Below are positions 24,613 through 32,727 of a stretch of DNA of 64,000 nucleotides, in pieces. A program made the translations under genes and the position numbers. The first letter of the stretch is position 1. Each line of letters opens with the position of its first letter. The DNA lies in assembly GCA_031081585.1 (NCBI GenBank), contig JAVHLY010000006.1, positions 1-64,000 on the forward strand, read 5' to 3'. This DNA is from Armatimonadota bacterium (GTDB taxonomy: Bacteria; Sysuimicrobiota; Sysuimicrobiia; Sysuimicrobiales; Humicultoraceae). The notes below the pieces were generated by a model. It was not told the origin of the DNA. It did not search any database and worked only from the letters and a program-made list of their open reading frames with translations.

Positions 24613-25428
24613 CTACCCCGACAGAGAGTCTCGGCCTCCGTCCGCCTCCCCGGTCATCGGCCCCTCGGTCCCCACGGACCGGTCCGCCGGCCCGTCTCCG
24701 CTGGCGCGCAGGGCCCGCACCGACGCCATCGTGGACTGCAGGTGTCTGGACATGCGCTCGGCCGCCTCCGTTGCGTTGCCGGCCTTGATCGCCTCGAGGA
24801 TCAGACGGTGCTGCTCCACCGACTGCAGGGCGCGACCCGGGAGTGCCATCACCGCCCGCCGGTCGGCGAAGACGTAGTTGATCGAGCGCGAGAGGTAGAC
24901 CAGGTAGGGGTTGCCGCCCAGGTCGGCGATGAGGCCGTGAAAGGCCAGGTCGATCTGCTCCAGGGCGACGATGTCCCGGCTGCGGGCGGCGACGGCCATC
25001 TCGGCCACGTTGGCCTCCAGTGCCGAGAGGTGCCGCCCCGCGTCCCCGGAGGCGTTGGCCACAGCCCGGGCGGCCAGGGCCGCCGCCTTCGTCTCCAGGA
25101 CCTCTCTGACCTCAAGCAGAGCCAGGACATCGTCGCGGTGCGACTCCAGCCAGGGCAACCAGGCGGCCGGATCGCCGGCTCCGTCAGCGGTCGGTGACGC
25201 GACAACTGTCCCCCGCCCCTGGCGGACGTCGACCAGCCCGAGGGCCGACAGGATCTGGATCGCCTCCCGAACGGTGGATTGGCTCACGCCAAATCGGAGC
25301 GCCAGTTCCCTGACGGAAGGCAAGTGGGCCCCCGGACCCAGGCGGCCTTGGTGAATCAGCTCGCGGATCTGCTCGACCACCTGCTGCGCGGTGGTCTGCA
25401 GACGCACCGGGCGAAAGTCAACACTCAT
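24613..25428 (-). CDS. FadR/GntR-family (FCD domain) transcriptional regulator
   Basis: 271 residues. A GntR winged helix-turn-helix (about 10-75: VVEQIRELIHQGRLGPGAHLPSVRELALRFGVSQSTVREAI) precedes an FCD effector domain. Its metal-site residues appear in DLAFHGLIADLGGNPYL, EQHRLILEAI and MSRHLQ. First gene of the uptake and hydrolase operon, it is probably a repressor released by a carboxylate-type intermediate. A near-perfect FadR/PdhR-type operator overlaps its promoter, suggesting autoregulation. The last 30 residues form a disordered, glycine- and serine-rich tail. Confidence 0.92.
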   Translation of the reverse strand: MSVDFRPVRLQTTAQQVVEQIRELIHQGRLGPGAHLPSVRELALRFGVSQSTVREAIQILSALGLVDVRQGRGTVVASPTADGAGDPAAWLPWLESHRDDVLALLEVREVLETKAAALAARAVANASGDAGRHLSALEANVAEMAVAARSRDIVALEQIDLAFHGLIADLGGNPYLVYLSRSINYVFADRRAVMALPGRALQSVEQHRLILEAIKAGNATEAAERMSRHLQSTMASVRALRASGDGPADRSVGTEGPMTGEADGGRDSLSG

Positions 25429-25439
25429 CCGTTTACCCG

Positions 25440-25452
25440 TTGGTCAGACCAA
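25440..25452. promoter_or_regulatory. FadR/PdhR-type operator in front of the GntR-family regulator
   Basis: On the minus strand TTGGTCTGACCAA is a perfect 6-bp inverted repeat around one base, and the flank AA extends it to AATTGGTCTGACCAA. This matches the TGGTnnnACCA core known for FCD-type GntR repressors. It begins 11 bases upstream of the regulator start and directly abuts the -10 box. Confidence 0.8.
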
Positions 25453-25481
25453 TTCTAGCGCCTCATTACCGACATCGGCAA
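25452..25481 (-). promoter_or_regulatory. Sigma-70-type promoter of the FadR-led operon
   Basis: Reading leftward, TTGCCG is followed after 18 bases by TAGAAT (25457-25452), a good -10 box overlapping the first base of the operator at 25440-25452. A further inverted repeat GAACA-CT-TGTTC lies just upstream (25485-25496). The transcript would start about 15-20 bases before the regulator gene. Confidence 0.6.
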
Positions 25482-25573
25482 TTCGAACACTTGTTCAATA
25501 AAGGTGGTATCTCACGGTGGGCCCCTCGGGGCCACCGCAATGCGGGTGACTCATACACCGTCCGTGGGAACGA

Positions 25574-27520
25574 TCAGGTGTCGATCAAGCCCGGATCGCC
25601 AGCAGCGTCCGCCTGCCGCATCTCCGTGTCAGCTCCAACCGGCGCGTCAGCCTCCATCGGTGACGGCTGGCTCCGCCCTGACCCTGGTGGCGCGCCCAGC
25701 GGCATCGGGGGGGGCATGTGGCTGCCTGGGGAACGCCCTGCGTTTGCCCCCACCTCACCCGCGCCCGGCATCATGGGCTCCGCGGAGGGGGTGTCGGCTC
25801 CGCCTGCCTGTCGCACCACCAGCGTCCGCAGCCGGTTGATGGCTGCGGCCACCTCGAACCGCCGCGGCCGCGCGTAGTCGCCCGGGTGGCCCTCGAAGGT
25901 GGAGAGGACCTCGAGCCCGCGCCGGTCGATGTCCGCCATGAGCGCGTCCAGCACCTGGCTCAGCGTGCGGGTGCCGTCGAAGTACTCCTGCTCCAGGGCG
26001 TAGAAGATGGCGTCCCCGATGGCCCGGGTCTGGCTCTCGTCCACCACCTGCTCCACGGCGGAGAGGTCGATGACATCACGCCCGAAGACGATGGTCCGCA
26101 GCCCCCGGGCGTTCACCCGTACCCGCCGCCCCCGGTAGGGGTTGAACCCCTGCGGGAGGGGCAGACGCGGGCGGGGCGGGCCGAAGGGCCGTCCCTCCGG
26201 CACGCGCCGGTCCCCGTGCTCGGCCGCCAGCCGCCGGGCCTCCTCCGTCACCACCCGGGGCACGAAGTGGTCCATGAGGATGACCGTGTCGGCCACCCCC
26301 AAATAATCCCCCGACCCGCCGATCACCAGGATGGTGGAGACACCCAGGGCGTCGCGCAGGTGGCGCACCTGGTCGACGAAGGGGGTGATCGGCTCCAGCG
26401 CCTTCGGGACGAGCCGCTGCATCAGCTCGTCACGGATCATGAAGTTGGTGGCACAGGTGTCCTCGTCCATCAGGAGGACCTGCGCACCCACCTCGAGCGC
26501 CTCCATGATGTTGGCGGCCTGGGAGGTGCTGCCGCTGGCGTTGTCGGTGGAGAACGCGGTCGTCTCCACCCCGCCGGGCAGGGTGCCGATGAAGGGGCTG
26601 ATGTCCACCCGGGCGATCCGGCGGCCGTCTTCAGCCCGGATCTTCACCGCCCCGGGGAGCGTGACGACGTACTCCCGCCCGTCGCCGGGGACGTGCGGGT
26701 AGACGCCGCGGACGAGGGCGCGGAGCAAGGTGGATTTCCCGTGAAAGCCGCCGCCGACAATCAGGGTGATCCCCCGCGGGATGCCCATGCCCGTGACCGG
26801 GCCACGGTTGGGCGCGTGCAGGGTGACGCGGAGCCCCTCCGGGGCGCGGAAGGGCACGGCACGGTGGGCGGGCAGGGGGAGCTCGGAGACGCCGCTCTCC
26901 CGCGGGAGGATGGCGCCCTCGGCGACCAAGGCGACGAGCCCGTGCTCGCGCAGGGCAGCCTGCAGGGCGGCGTGGTCCTCGGCGACCTCGACGTGCCGGC
27001 GGGCCGCCGCCCCATCGAGCCGCGACCAGTACAGGGCCGCCTCCAGCGCGCGCGGGAGCTCGTCGAAGAAGAGGGCTGTCGCGTCTTTGGGCAGCGGCCG
27101 GCGGCCCTCCGCGGGGAGCCCTGCCGCCAGTCGCACCTCCACGTACTCCTCCGTCAGCCGGACGGCGGTGCGCTCGAGGATCTCCTGCCCCCCGGCGTCC
27201 ACCGTCACCTGCCCGGACCGGCCCGCGCCCCGACGCGGCCGGACATGCGCCCGCAGCGCCTCGGCCATGCGGCGCCCCAGGAAGTCCTCCAGGGCCACCC
27301 GTCGGACCCGCGTGGCCCACAGCTCCGGAGGGAGCTGGGCTTCGGCCATGTCGACCCGGATCCGGAGCAGGGAGGGCGGGGCGAAGGGGTCGGGCTGGAC
27401 GTGGTCGATGTAGAGGACGTGGCGGGGGAAACGGTAGGCCCCCATCAGGGCCTTGTACGCTCCATAGCCCTTCCCCTCGATGGTCAGGAGCTTGTCGCGG
27501 AGGCGTTCCGCCGGCAGCAT
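25574..27520 (-). CDS. ABC-class ATPase of the COG3044/PF09818 family
   Basis: 648 residues. The N-terminal region carries LLTIEGKGYGAYKALMG, a family signature. The ATPase core has Walker A GGGFHGKST (256-264), a modified signature ASGSTSQ (328-334) and Walker B VLLMDED (348-354) followed by TCATNFMIRD; GGSGDYLGVADTVILMDHFVPR follows. It has no membrane part. The kinetoplastid RNA-editing factor MRB1590 is a structurally known relative, so nucleic acid (RNA) binding is the best family-level hint. The last 80 residues are a proline-, glycine- and alanine-rich tail unlike the core. It is the last gene of an operon with an M20 hydrolase and an S41 peptidase. Confidence 0.88.
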   Translation of the reverse strand: MLPAERLRDKLLTIEGKGYGAYKALMGAYRFPRHVLYIDHVQPDPFAPPSLLRIRVDMAEAQLPPELWATRVRRVALEDFLGRRMAEALRAHVRPRRGAGRSGQVTVDAGGQEILERTAVRLTEEYVEVRLAAGLPAEGRRPLPKDATALFFDELPRALEAALYWSRLDGAAARRHVEVAEDHAALQAALREHGLVALVAEGAILPRESGVSELPLPAHRAVPFRAPEGLRVTLHAPNRGPVTGMGIPRGITLIVGGGFHGKSTLLRALVRGVYPHVPGDGREYVVTLPGAVKIRAEDGRRIARVDISPFIGTLPGGVETTAFSTDNASGSTSQAANIMEALEVGAQVLLMDEDTCATNFMIRDELMQRLVPKALEPITPFVDQVRHLRDALGVSTILVIGGSGDYLGVADTVILMDHFVPRVVTEEARRLAAEHGDRRVPEGRPFGPPRPRLPLPQGFNPYRGRRVRVNARGLRTIVFGRDVIDLSAVEQVVDESQTRAIGDAIFYALEQEYFDGTRTLSQVLDALMADIDRRGLEVLSTFEGHPGDYARPRRFEVAAAINRLRTLVVRQAGGADTPSAEPMMPGAGEVGANAGRSPGSHMPPPMPLGAPPGSGRSQPSPMEADAPVGADTEMRQADAAGDPGLIDT

Positions 27521-27530
27521 CCTCCGAGGG

Positions 27531-28724
27531 TCAGGACCGCCCCAGCAACCTGATGGCCACCTGGGCGTAGAAGGTCGCGGCGGTCATCACATCGTCCAGG
27601 TCGACGTACTCGTCCGACGCGTGGGCCAGCTCGGGGATGCCGGGGCCGAAGAGGATCGTCTCCACACCCCGCACGCTGAAGAAGCGGCCGTCGCTGGCCT
27701 GCTGGTAGCCCACCGGGCTGGGGTCCAGGCCCAGGGTGATGGCCGCCTCCTGGGCCGCCCGCACCAGCAGGGCCTCGGGAGAGGTCTCCACCGGCGGTCC
27801 CGTCTGAATGGGCTCGACGGTGACGTCCAGGTCCGGGTCCTCGTGCCGCAGGCGGGCGATCACGCGGTCGATCTCGGCCAGGGCCTCCTGCGGGCTCTCC
27901 TCCGGGAGGGTCCGGCGGTCGATGGTCGCCTCGCACCGGTCGGGCACGACATTCGTGGCGATGCCGCCGCGAATCGTCCCGAAGCTCAGTGAGGGCGGCG
28001 GCGTGAGCGGGTGGGTGCGCCGGGCCAGCGCCGTCCCGATCTCGGCGTCCAGCGCCGCCAGCACGCGGACCATCGAGCGGATGGCGTTCACGCCCGTCCA
28101 GGGCGTGGAGCCGTGCGCCGTGCGCCCCCGCGTGACCAGGCGGACCCAGAGCACGCCCTTCTCGGCGATGGCGATGCGGTTGTTGGTCACCTCCCCCACG
28201 ATGACGCGGTCGGGGCGCAGGAAGCCGCGCGTGACCAGCATCTCCGTGCCGCGCGCTCCGCCCACCTCTTCGTCGCTGACGAGGGCGAGGAGCAGCGAAC
28301 CGGCCAGCGGGACGGCCAGGCGCGCCAGCGTCTCCACCGCCACCACCATCGCCGCCGCACACCCCTTGGGGTCGCCGGCACCGAGCCCGTACAGCCGCGT
28401 GCCTACCAGCTGCGCGGCGAAGGGCGGGTGCCGCCACGCTCCAGGGTCGCCCGGGGGGACGGTGTCCAGGTGGGTGAGGAGGAGCAGCTCCGGCCGGCCG
28501 CGGCCGAGCCGCAGGAGCAGGTTGGGCTTCTTGGGCTCGTCGGCCAGAATCTGGAAGTCGAGGCCGGCGCTGCGCAGCCGGGACGCCACCAGGTCCACGG
28601 CGCGGCGCGTGTCCCCGGGCGGGTTGGTCGTGTCGGTGCGCACGAGCGCCCCCAGCAGCCCGCACAGCGTGGGCCGCTGTCGGGCGATCTCGGCCGTGAC
28701 ATCGGGGACGGTGACCTGGGCCAT
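27531..28724 (-). CDS. M20-family metallohydrolase (ArgE/DapE/CPG2-like)
   Basis: 397 residues. The di-zinc site is recognisable: LLLTHLDTVPPGD (His and the following Asp), LGAGDPKGCAAA (bridging Asp; most relatives have GA-x-DMKG), SDEEVGG (catalytic Glu and ligand Glu), GEVTNN and the C-terminal ELAHASDEYV (His). A dimerisation lid domain lies at about 185-300. Family members remove acyl or carbamoyl groups from amino acids or cut dipeptides. GGAGG lies 14 bases before the ATG. It is co-transcribed with the S41 peptidase upstream (20-base gap) and the COG3044 ATPase downstream (10-base gap). Confidence 0.88.
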   Translation of the reverse strand: MAQVTVPDVTAEIARQRPTLCGLLGALVRTDTTNPPGDTRRAVDLVASRLRSAGLDFQILADEPKKPNLLLRLGRGRPELLLLTHLDTVPPGDPGAWRHPPFAAQLVGTRLYGLGAGDPKGCAAAMVVAVETLARLAVPLAGSLLLALVSDEEVGGARGTEMLVTRGFLRPDRVIVGEVTNNRIAIAEKGVLWVRLVTRGRTAHGSTPWTGVNAIRSMVRVLAALDAEIGTALARRTHPLTPPPSLSFGTIRGGIATNVVPDRCEATIDRRTLPEESPQEALAEIDRVIARLRHEDPDLDVTVEPIQTGPPVETSPEALLVRAAQEAAITLGLDPSPVGYQQASDGRFFSVRGVETILFGPGIPELAHASDEYVDLDDVMTAATFYAQVAIRLLGRS

Positions 28725-28744
28725 CGGACAGGGTGCCTCCGTGG

Positions 28745-30124
28745 CTAGGGTCGCGGGGACTGCGCCACCGTCGGTACCCGGCCGGCGGCCACCCGCTGCC
28801 GGGCGAGCTGCACCGCCCGGGCCAGCGGCGGGTCCACCCCCCGCTCCAGATCCTCGACGGTGAGCTCCAGGGTGACGTGCGGGGTCACGCCCTCGCGCTC
28901 CAGCCGGGCGCCCTTCGCCGAGCGCATCCGCAGGATCGTCACCGAGAGCGCCGAGCCGTCGGAGAGGCGGTAGAGCGTGCTCGCCTCCACGGCGCCGGCC
29001 GTCTTCGTCCCCACGATCAGGGCCCGCCCGTGCTCCTTCAACGCCGCGGCCAGCAGCTCGGCCGCCGACGCGCTGCCCTCGTCCACCAGGACCACCATCG
29101 GCACCGTCCGCGGCAGGAAGGCCGGCGCCCGGGTGCGCACGACCGTCGTCTGCCCGCCCCGCGTCGTCTCCTGGTAGATGGGGAGCCCCGCCGGGAGCAG
29201 CAGGTTCAGCGTCCCGCGCAGCTCGTGGAGGAAGCCGCCGCTGTTGCCGCGCACGTCCAGCACCAGCGCCCGCATCCCCTGCCCGAGCAGCCGCCCCAGC
29301 GCGGCCCGCATCTCCGCCGTCGTCCCCTCGACGAACTGGTAGAGCTGGACGTAGCCGATGCCGGGCTGGACCATCTCCGCGGCGAAGACGGAGGGCATCT
29401 CGATGGGCGCCCGCACCACGGTCACGACGAGCGGCGTGGGGCGGCCGGGACGCTGCAGGGTCAGCGTCACCGCCGTCCCCTCGGGACCGCGGATCAGGTT
29501 CACCACCTGGTCCACCTCCAGGCCGCTGGTGGAGACATCGCCGACGCGCAGGATGCGGTCGAACCGTCGCACGCCGGCGCGCTGGGCCGGGGTGTTGGGG
29601 ATGACGTCCCGCACGTAGAAGCGCCCCTCGTTCGGCAGCAGCACGATGCCGACACCGGAGAAGAAGGCCTCGCGGCGCTGCTTGCGCAGGCGCTCGGTGT
29701 ACTGCTCCGGCGTCATGAAGCCTGTGTGGGAGTCGTTGAAGGCGGCGGTCATCCCGCGGATGGCGGCGTAGGCCAGCGCCTGGGCCGAGAGCTTCCCCTG
29801 GACCGCCGCCTGTGCGGCGTCGAAGCGGGCGCGGAAAAGGCGGTCCGCCTCGCCGTCGGTGGTCCCCGGCGGCAGGGGCTCGAGGGTGACGGTCACGCCG
29901 GCCGCGGCCAGCGCCCGCTCCAGAGTGGTCAGCGCCGCGTTCAGCAGCCGCACGCGGTCGACCGGGTCGACGTAGTGCTGGTCGAGCACCCCGAGGGCCT
30001 CCAGGACCAGCCCGGCGTCGGCAGGTGCGGCCTGCCCCCGGCCGACATGCGGCGCCAGGAGCAGGCCCGCAGCCAGGACCACCCCGAGGGCCAGGACCTG
30101 CCACGGCGCAGCCCGTCGCTTCAC
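28745..30124 (-). CDS. S41-family C-terminal processing peptidase with PDZ domain
   Basis: 459 residues, GTG start with GGGAGGAG. A signal peptide or N-terminal anchor (VLALGVVLAAGLLLAPHVGRG) is followed by a helical prodomain. A PDZ domain lies at about 150-240 (GVGIVLLPNEGRFYVRDVIPNTPAQRAG, DRILRVGDVSTSGL). The tail-specific protease core carries the catalytic serine in VDEGSASAAELLAAAL and the lysine in VGTKTAGAVEAS. It should cut proteins at the C-terminus in the cell envelope. First gene of the three-gene operon ending with the COG3044 ATPase. Confidence 0.92.
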   Translation of the reverse strand: MKRRAAPWQVLALGVVLAAGLLLAPHVGRGQAAPADAGLVLEALGVLDQHYVDPVDRVRLLNAALTTLERALAAAGVTVTLEPLPPGTTDGEADRLFRARFDAAQAAVQGKLSAQALAYAAIRGMTAAFNDSHTGFMTPEQYTERLRKQRREAFFSGVGIVLLPNEGRFYVRDVIPNTPAQRAGVRRFDRILRVGDVSTSGLEVDQVVNLIRGPEGTAVTLTLQRPGRPTPLVVTVVRAPIEMPSVFAAEMVQPGIGYVQLYQFVEGTTAEMRAALGRLLGQGMRALVLDVRGNSGGFLHELRGTLNLLLPAGLPIYQETTRGGQTTVVRTRAPAFLPRTVPMVVLVDEGSASAAELLAAALKEHGRALIVGTKTAGAVEASTLYRLSDGSALSVTILRMRSAKGARLEREGVTPHVTLELTVEDLERGVDPPLARAVQLARQRVAAGRVPTVAQSPRP

Positions 30125-30254
30125 GTCGCTCCTCCCATCAGCGCAGCCGCCTCCGCGCCGCGCACGGTCTCGACCCTCCCGCCCTCATCCCGCGGACGGC
30201 GCCGGTCCCGCACACCGCCGCCCGTCCACCGCCGCGCTCACGGTGCCAGCCCCC

Positions 30255-30983
30255 TCACAGCGCCGGCCGGAAGGGCAGCAGCCGGAAGAGCCAGGCGTTC
30301 ACCGTATACACGAGGTCGGTCACCAGCGCCAGCCCCATGACCACCAGGAAGGCGCCGCTCAGCGCCGTCGTCGGTCCGGTCAGGCGGCGCAGGACGCCGA
30401 GCGTGTCGAACGCCAGGACGAGCGCCGCGGCGGTGACGAGGAACGGCACCCCCAGCCCGAGCGAGTAGGCGAAGAGCAACGTCGCGCCCGTCGCGGCATC
30501 CTGCTGCGTCGCCGCCAGCGTCAGCACCGCCGCCAGCACCGGCCCCACGCACGGCGTCCAGGCGAAGCCGAAGGCCATCCCCACGGGGATCGCCCCCAGC
30601 AGGCCAACGGGGCGGTGGGTCAGGCGGATGCGTCGCTCCCGCAGGAGGAACGGCGCACGGGTCAGCACCGCCACCCCCAGGAGGAGGACCACGGCCCCAC
30701 CCACGCGGCTCAGCCAGACCCGGTTGGTCAGGACGAAGCCGCCGACCACCGAGGCCGACGCCCCCAGCGCCGTGAACACCAGGGCAAACCCCAGGACGAA
30801 GAGGGCCGTGGCGCTGAGCACGCGGGCCAGGTGACGGCGGCGCTCCCGCGGGTCCAGCGCGGGGAGCGCGACCCCCGAGACGAACGAGACGTAGCCGGGG
30901 ATGAGGGGGACGATGCAGGGCGACAGGAACCCCAGCACGCCCGCCGCGAAGGCGACGAGGATGCCGACCTCAGCCACGTTCAC
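30255..30983 (-). CDS. ccdA: CcdA-type thiol:disulfide membrane transporter
   Basis: 242 residues, six membrane helices. The two redox cysteines are in the standard motifs LSPCIVPLIPGY (C23) and WTPCVGPVL (C145). CcdA carries electrons across the membrane from thioredoxin to periplasmic or extracytoplasmic thioredoxin-like proteins used in cytochrome c maturation and other reductions. No partner (resB, resC or thioredoxin-like) gene is adjacent. It is monocistronic, with 130 bases to the S41 operon. Confidence 0.93.
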   Translation of the reverse strand: MNVAEVGILVAFAAGVLGFLSPCIVPLIPGYVSFVSGVALPALDPRERRRHLARVLSATALFVLGFALVFTALGASASVVGGFVLTNRVWLSRVGGAVVLLLGVAVLTRAPFLLRERRIRLTHRPVGLLGAIPVGMAFGFAWTPCVGPVLAAVLTLAATQQDAATGATLLFAYSLGLGVPFLVTAAALVLAFDTLGVLRRLTGPTTALSGAFLVVMGLALVTDLVYTVNAWLFRLLPFRPAL

Positions 30984-31025
30984 ACGCTCTCGAGCCCCTC
31001 TCCGCCTCGCCCCCAGCCTTCCCGC

Positions 31026-31037
31026 GCCATTCTAGCA
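31026..31037 (-). promoter_or_regulatory. Extended -10 promoter for ccdA
   Basis: On the minus strand TGCTAGAAT (31037-31029) is a TG-n-TAnAAT extended -10 element, 46 bases upstream of the ccdA start. No convincing -35 box is present, as is common for extended -10 promoters. Confidence 0.45.
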
Positions 31038-31115
31038 CCGCCACGCCGCTTCGCTCTGGCACCGGCGCTCCGCTCGTGCAACGGCGCTGGGGCCGCCGGT
31101 GTTCCTGGGTACGTG

Positions 31116-31889
31116 CTACGCCGGCTTCAGCCGCACCGGCGCGCCCGGCCCGAGACCTAGCACCGCCGCGGCGCTCCCCTCCCGGACCGCGACCTCCACG
31201 AGGCCGTCGCTGCCCGCCAGCACGAGGAGTTCTCCCGTCACCCCCTCGCCGTACGTCCGCCGCACCGCCACCTCCCGCGTGCTGCCCGGCGTCTCCAGGC
31301 GGAGGGCGCCGGCCCCGGGCAGCAGGGTCGCGGGGATGCTGGTGATCAGGTTCCCGAAGGGGTCGATGTAGAGGACCTCGCCGACCAGATCCTCCCCCTC
31401 CCGCCGCCCCACGGCCCAGGCGAGGTCGACGAGGTCCGTGACCGGCACGCCCAGGCGGTCGGGAAGTTCTCCCGCCAGCAGGCGGGCGGCGGCCGGGGCA
31501 AACAGGTCCCGCCCGTGGAACGTCGTGGAGGCACCCGGGAGCGCCACACCCGGGTCAAGGGTCCAGGCCTGCGGCCGCCCCAGACGGCGAGCCGCGGGGA
31601 GCAGCAGCCCGTTGTCCGGCCCGACGAAGAGGTGCCCCCCGCTGCGGACCACCAGCGGGCGGCGGGCGGTACCGACGCCGGGATCCACCACGGCCAGGTG
31701 GACCGTGCCCGGCGGGCAGAACGGCGCCACCGCGGCGAGCAGGTAGGCCCCCTGCCGGACGTCGTGGCGCGGCACGTCGTGGGTGATGTCCAGGAAGAGC
31801 GCCTCCACCCGCGCGGCCACGACGGCTTTCATCGCGGCCGGGTAGGGCGAGGCGGACCCGAAGTCGGAGAGCAGGGTGAGCAGCCGCAT
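31116..31889 (-). CDS. SAM hydrolase (SAM hydroxide adenosyltransferase, DUF62 family)
   Basis: 257 residues, the usual length. The N-terminus LLTLLSDFGSASPYPAAMKAVV is the family opening. The three residues that activate water in hydroxide adenosyltransferases are present: Asp and Arg in VDPGVGTARRPLVV and His in TFHGRDLFAPAAA. GPDNGLL binds adenosine. It converts S-adenosylmethionine to adenosine and methionine; fluorinases share the fold but differ at these residues. Last gene of the operon with the two DNA glycosylases and an O-methyltransferase. Confidence 0.9.
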   Translation of the reverse strand: MRLLTLLSDFGSASPYPAAMKAVVAARVEALFLDITHDVPRHDVRQGAYLLAAVAPFCPPGTVHLAVVDPGVGTARRPLVVRSGGHLFVGPDNGLLLPAARRLGRPQAWTLDPGVALPGASTTFHGRDLFAPAAARLLAGELPDRLGVPVTDLVDLAWAVGRREGEDLVGEVLYIDPFGNLITSIPATLLPGAGALRLETPGSTREVAVRRTYGEGVTGELLVLAGSDGLVEVAVREGSAAAVLGLGPGAPVRLKPA

Positions 31890-31924
31890 CCCGTGTCAGC
31901 CAGCCGACGCCCGGGAGCCGTGCA

Positions 31925-32725
31925 TCACCGCTGGCAGGTGGGGCACCAGAACGACGGACGGCCGCCCAGGCGCCCCTGCCGGATCGGCGTGCCGTCGCGC
32001 GGGCAGGGCTGGCCGGCCCGCCCGTAGACCGCCAGCGGGAACCGCCCGTGCCGTCCGCGGGCGTCGACGAAGTCCGGCTCGCCGCCCAGGCGGACGGCTT
32101 CGCGCAGCACGGTGCGCACTGCGTCGTAGAGCGCCGCCCGCTCGGCCTCACCGAGGGACTCCACCGGCCGGTGGGGCGCCAGGCCGGCCCGGTGGGCGAT
32201 TTCGTGAGCCCAGAGGTTGCCGATCCCGGCAACGCGCGCCTGGTCGGTGAGGACCGTCCAGACGGCGCCCCGGGCCCCCGCCAGGCGCGCCTCGAAGGCG
32301 GAGCGCGTGAAGGCGCGGCTCAGCGGGTCGATCCCCAGCTCCTCGACGCCGGGCACCTCGTGGTCCCGCAGCCGCACCAGGTGGATCTCGCTGAGCTGCA
32401 GCTCCCGGAACTCAAGGGCGCTGCCGTCATCGAAGGTGAGGAGGAGCGCGGTCTCCCGGTCGGGAGCGGGAGGGCGCCGGTGGAGCCGCACCGCGCCCCA
32501 GAGTTTGAAGTGGAAGCGCAGCGCGTGCCCGTCCACACGCAAGACGAGCGACTTCCCCAGCCGTTCCAGGCGCTCCACGCGCTTCCCGCGCAGCGCCCGC
32601 GCCAGGGCGGGGGCAGTGTGGGTGCGCACCGCCACCGGCCGCAACACCTCCACCGCGGTGATGCGCCGGCCCAGGATGGGGCGCAGGGTGCGGCGGGCGG
32701 TCTCGACCTCGGGCAGCTCGGGCAC
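31925..32725 (-). CDS. Fpg/Nei-family DNA glycosylase, paralogue 1 (altered zinc finger)
   Basis: 266 residues from a GTG two bases after the stop of the second paralogue. P2 and E3 of PELPEVET form the catalytic N-terminus after methionine removal. The lysine in ERLGKSLVL (K58) and the helix-two-turn-helix AGIGNLWAHEIA are kept. The C-terminal zinc finger is unusual: its first half reads CPRDGTP where CPRCGTP is expected, while CPTC is intact at the end. Together with WAHEIA in place of YADEIL this suggests a Nei-like or specialised enzyme. It may still bind zinc with Asp, or have lost it. Confidence 0.87.
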   Translation of the reverse strand: MPELPEVETARRTLRPILGRRITAVEVLRPVAVRTHTAPALARALRGKRVERLERLGKSLVLRVDGHALRFHFKLWGAVRLHRRPPAPDRETALLLTFDDGSALEFRELQLSEIHLVRLRDHEVPGVEELGIDPLSRAFTRSAFEARLAGARGAVWTVLTDQARVAGIGNLWAHEIAHRAGLAPHRPVESLGEAERAALYDAVRTVLREAVRLGGEPDFVDARGRHGRFPLAVYGRAGQPCPRDGTPIRQGRLGGRPSFWCPTCQR

Positions 32726-32727
32726 GG

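Noticed and set aside
27531-30104. An 857-codon frame extending the M20 hydrolase upstream.
   Set aside because: The extension is antisense-like Ala/Gly/Arg-rich sequence over the S41 peptidase; a normal ATG with ribosome site starts the M20 gene at 28724.
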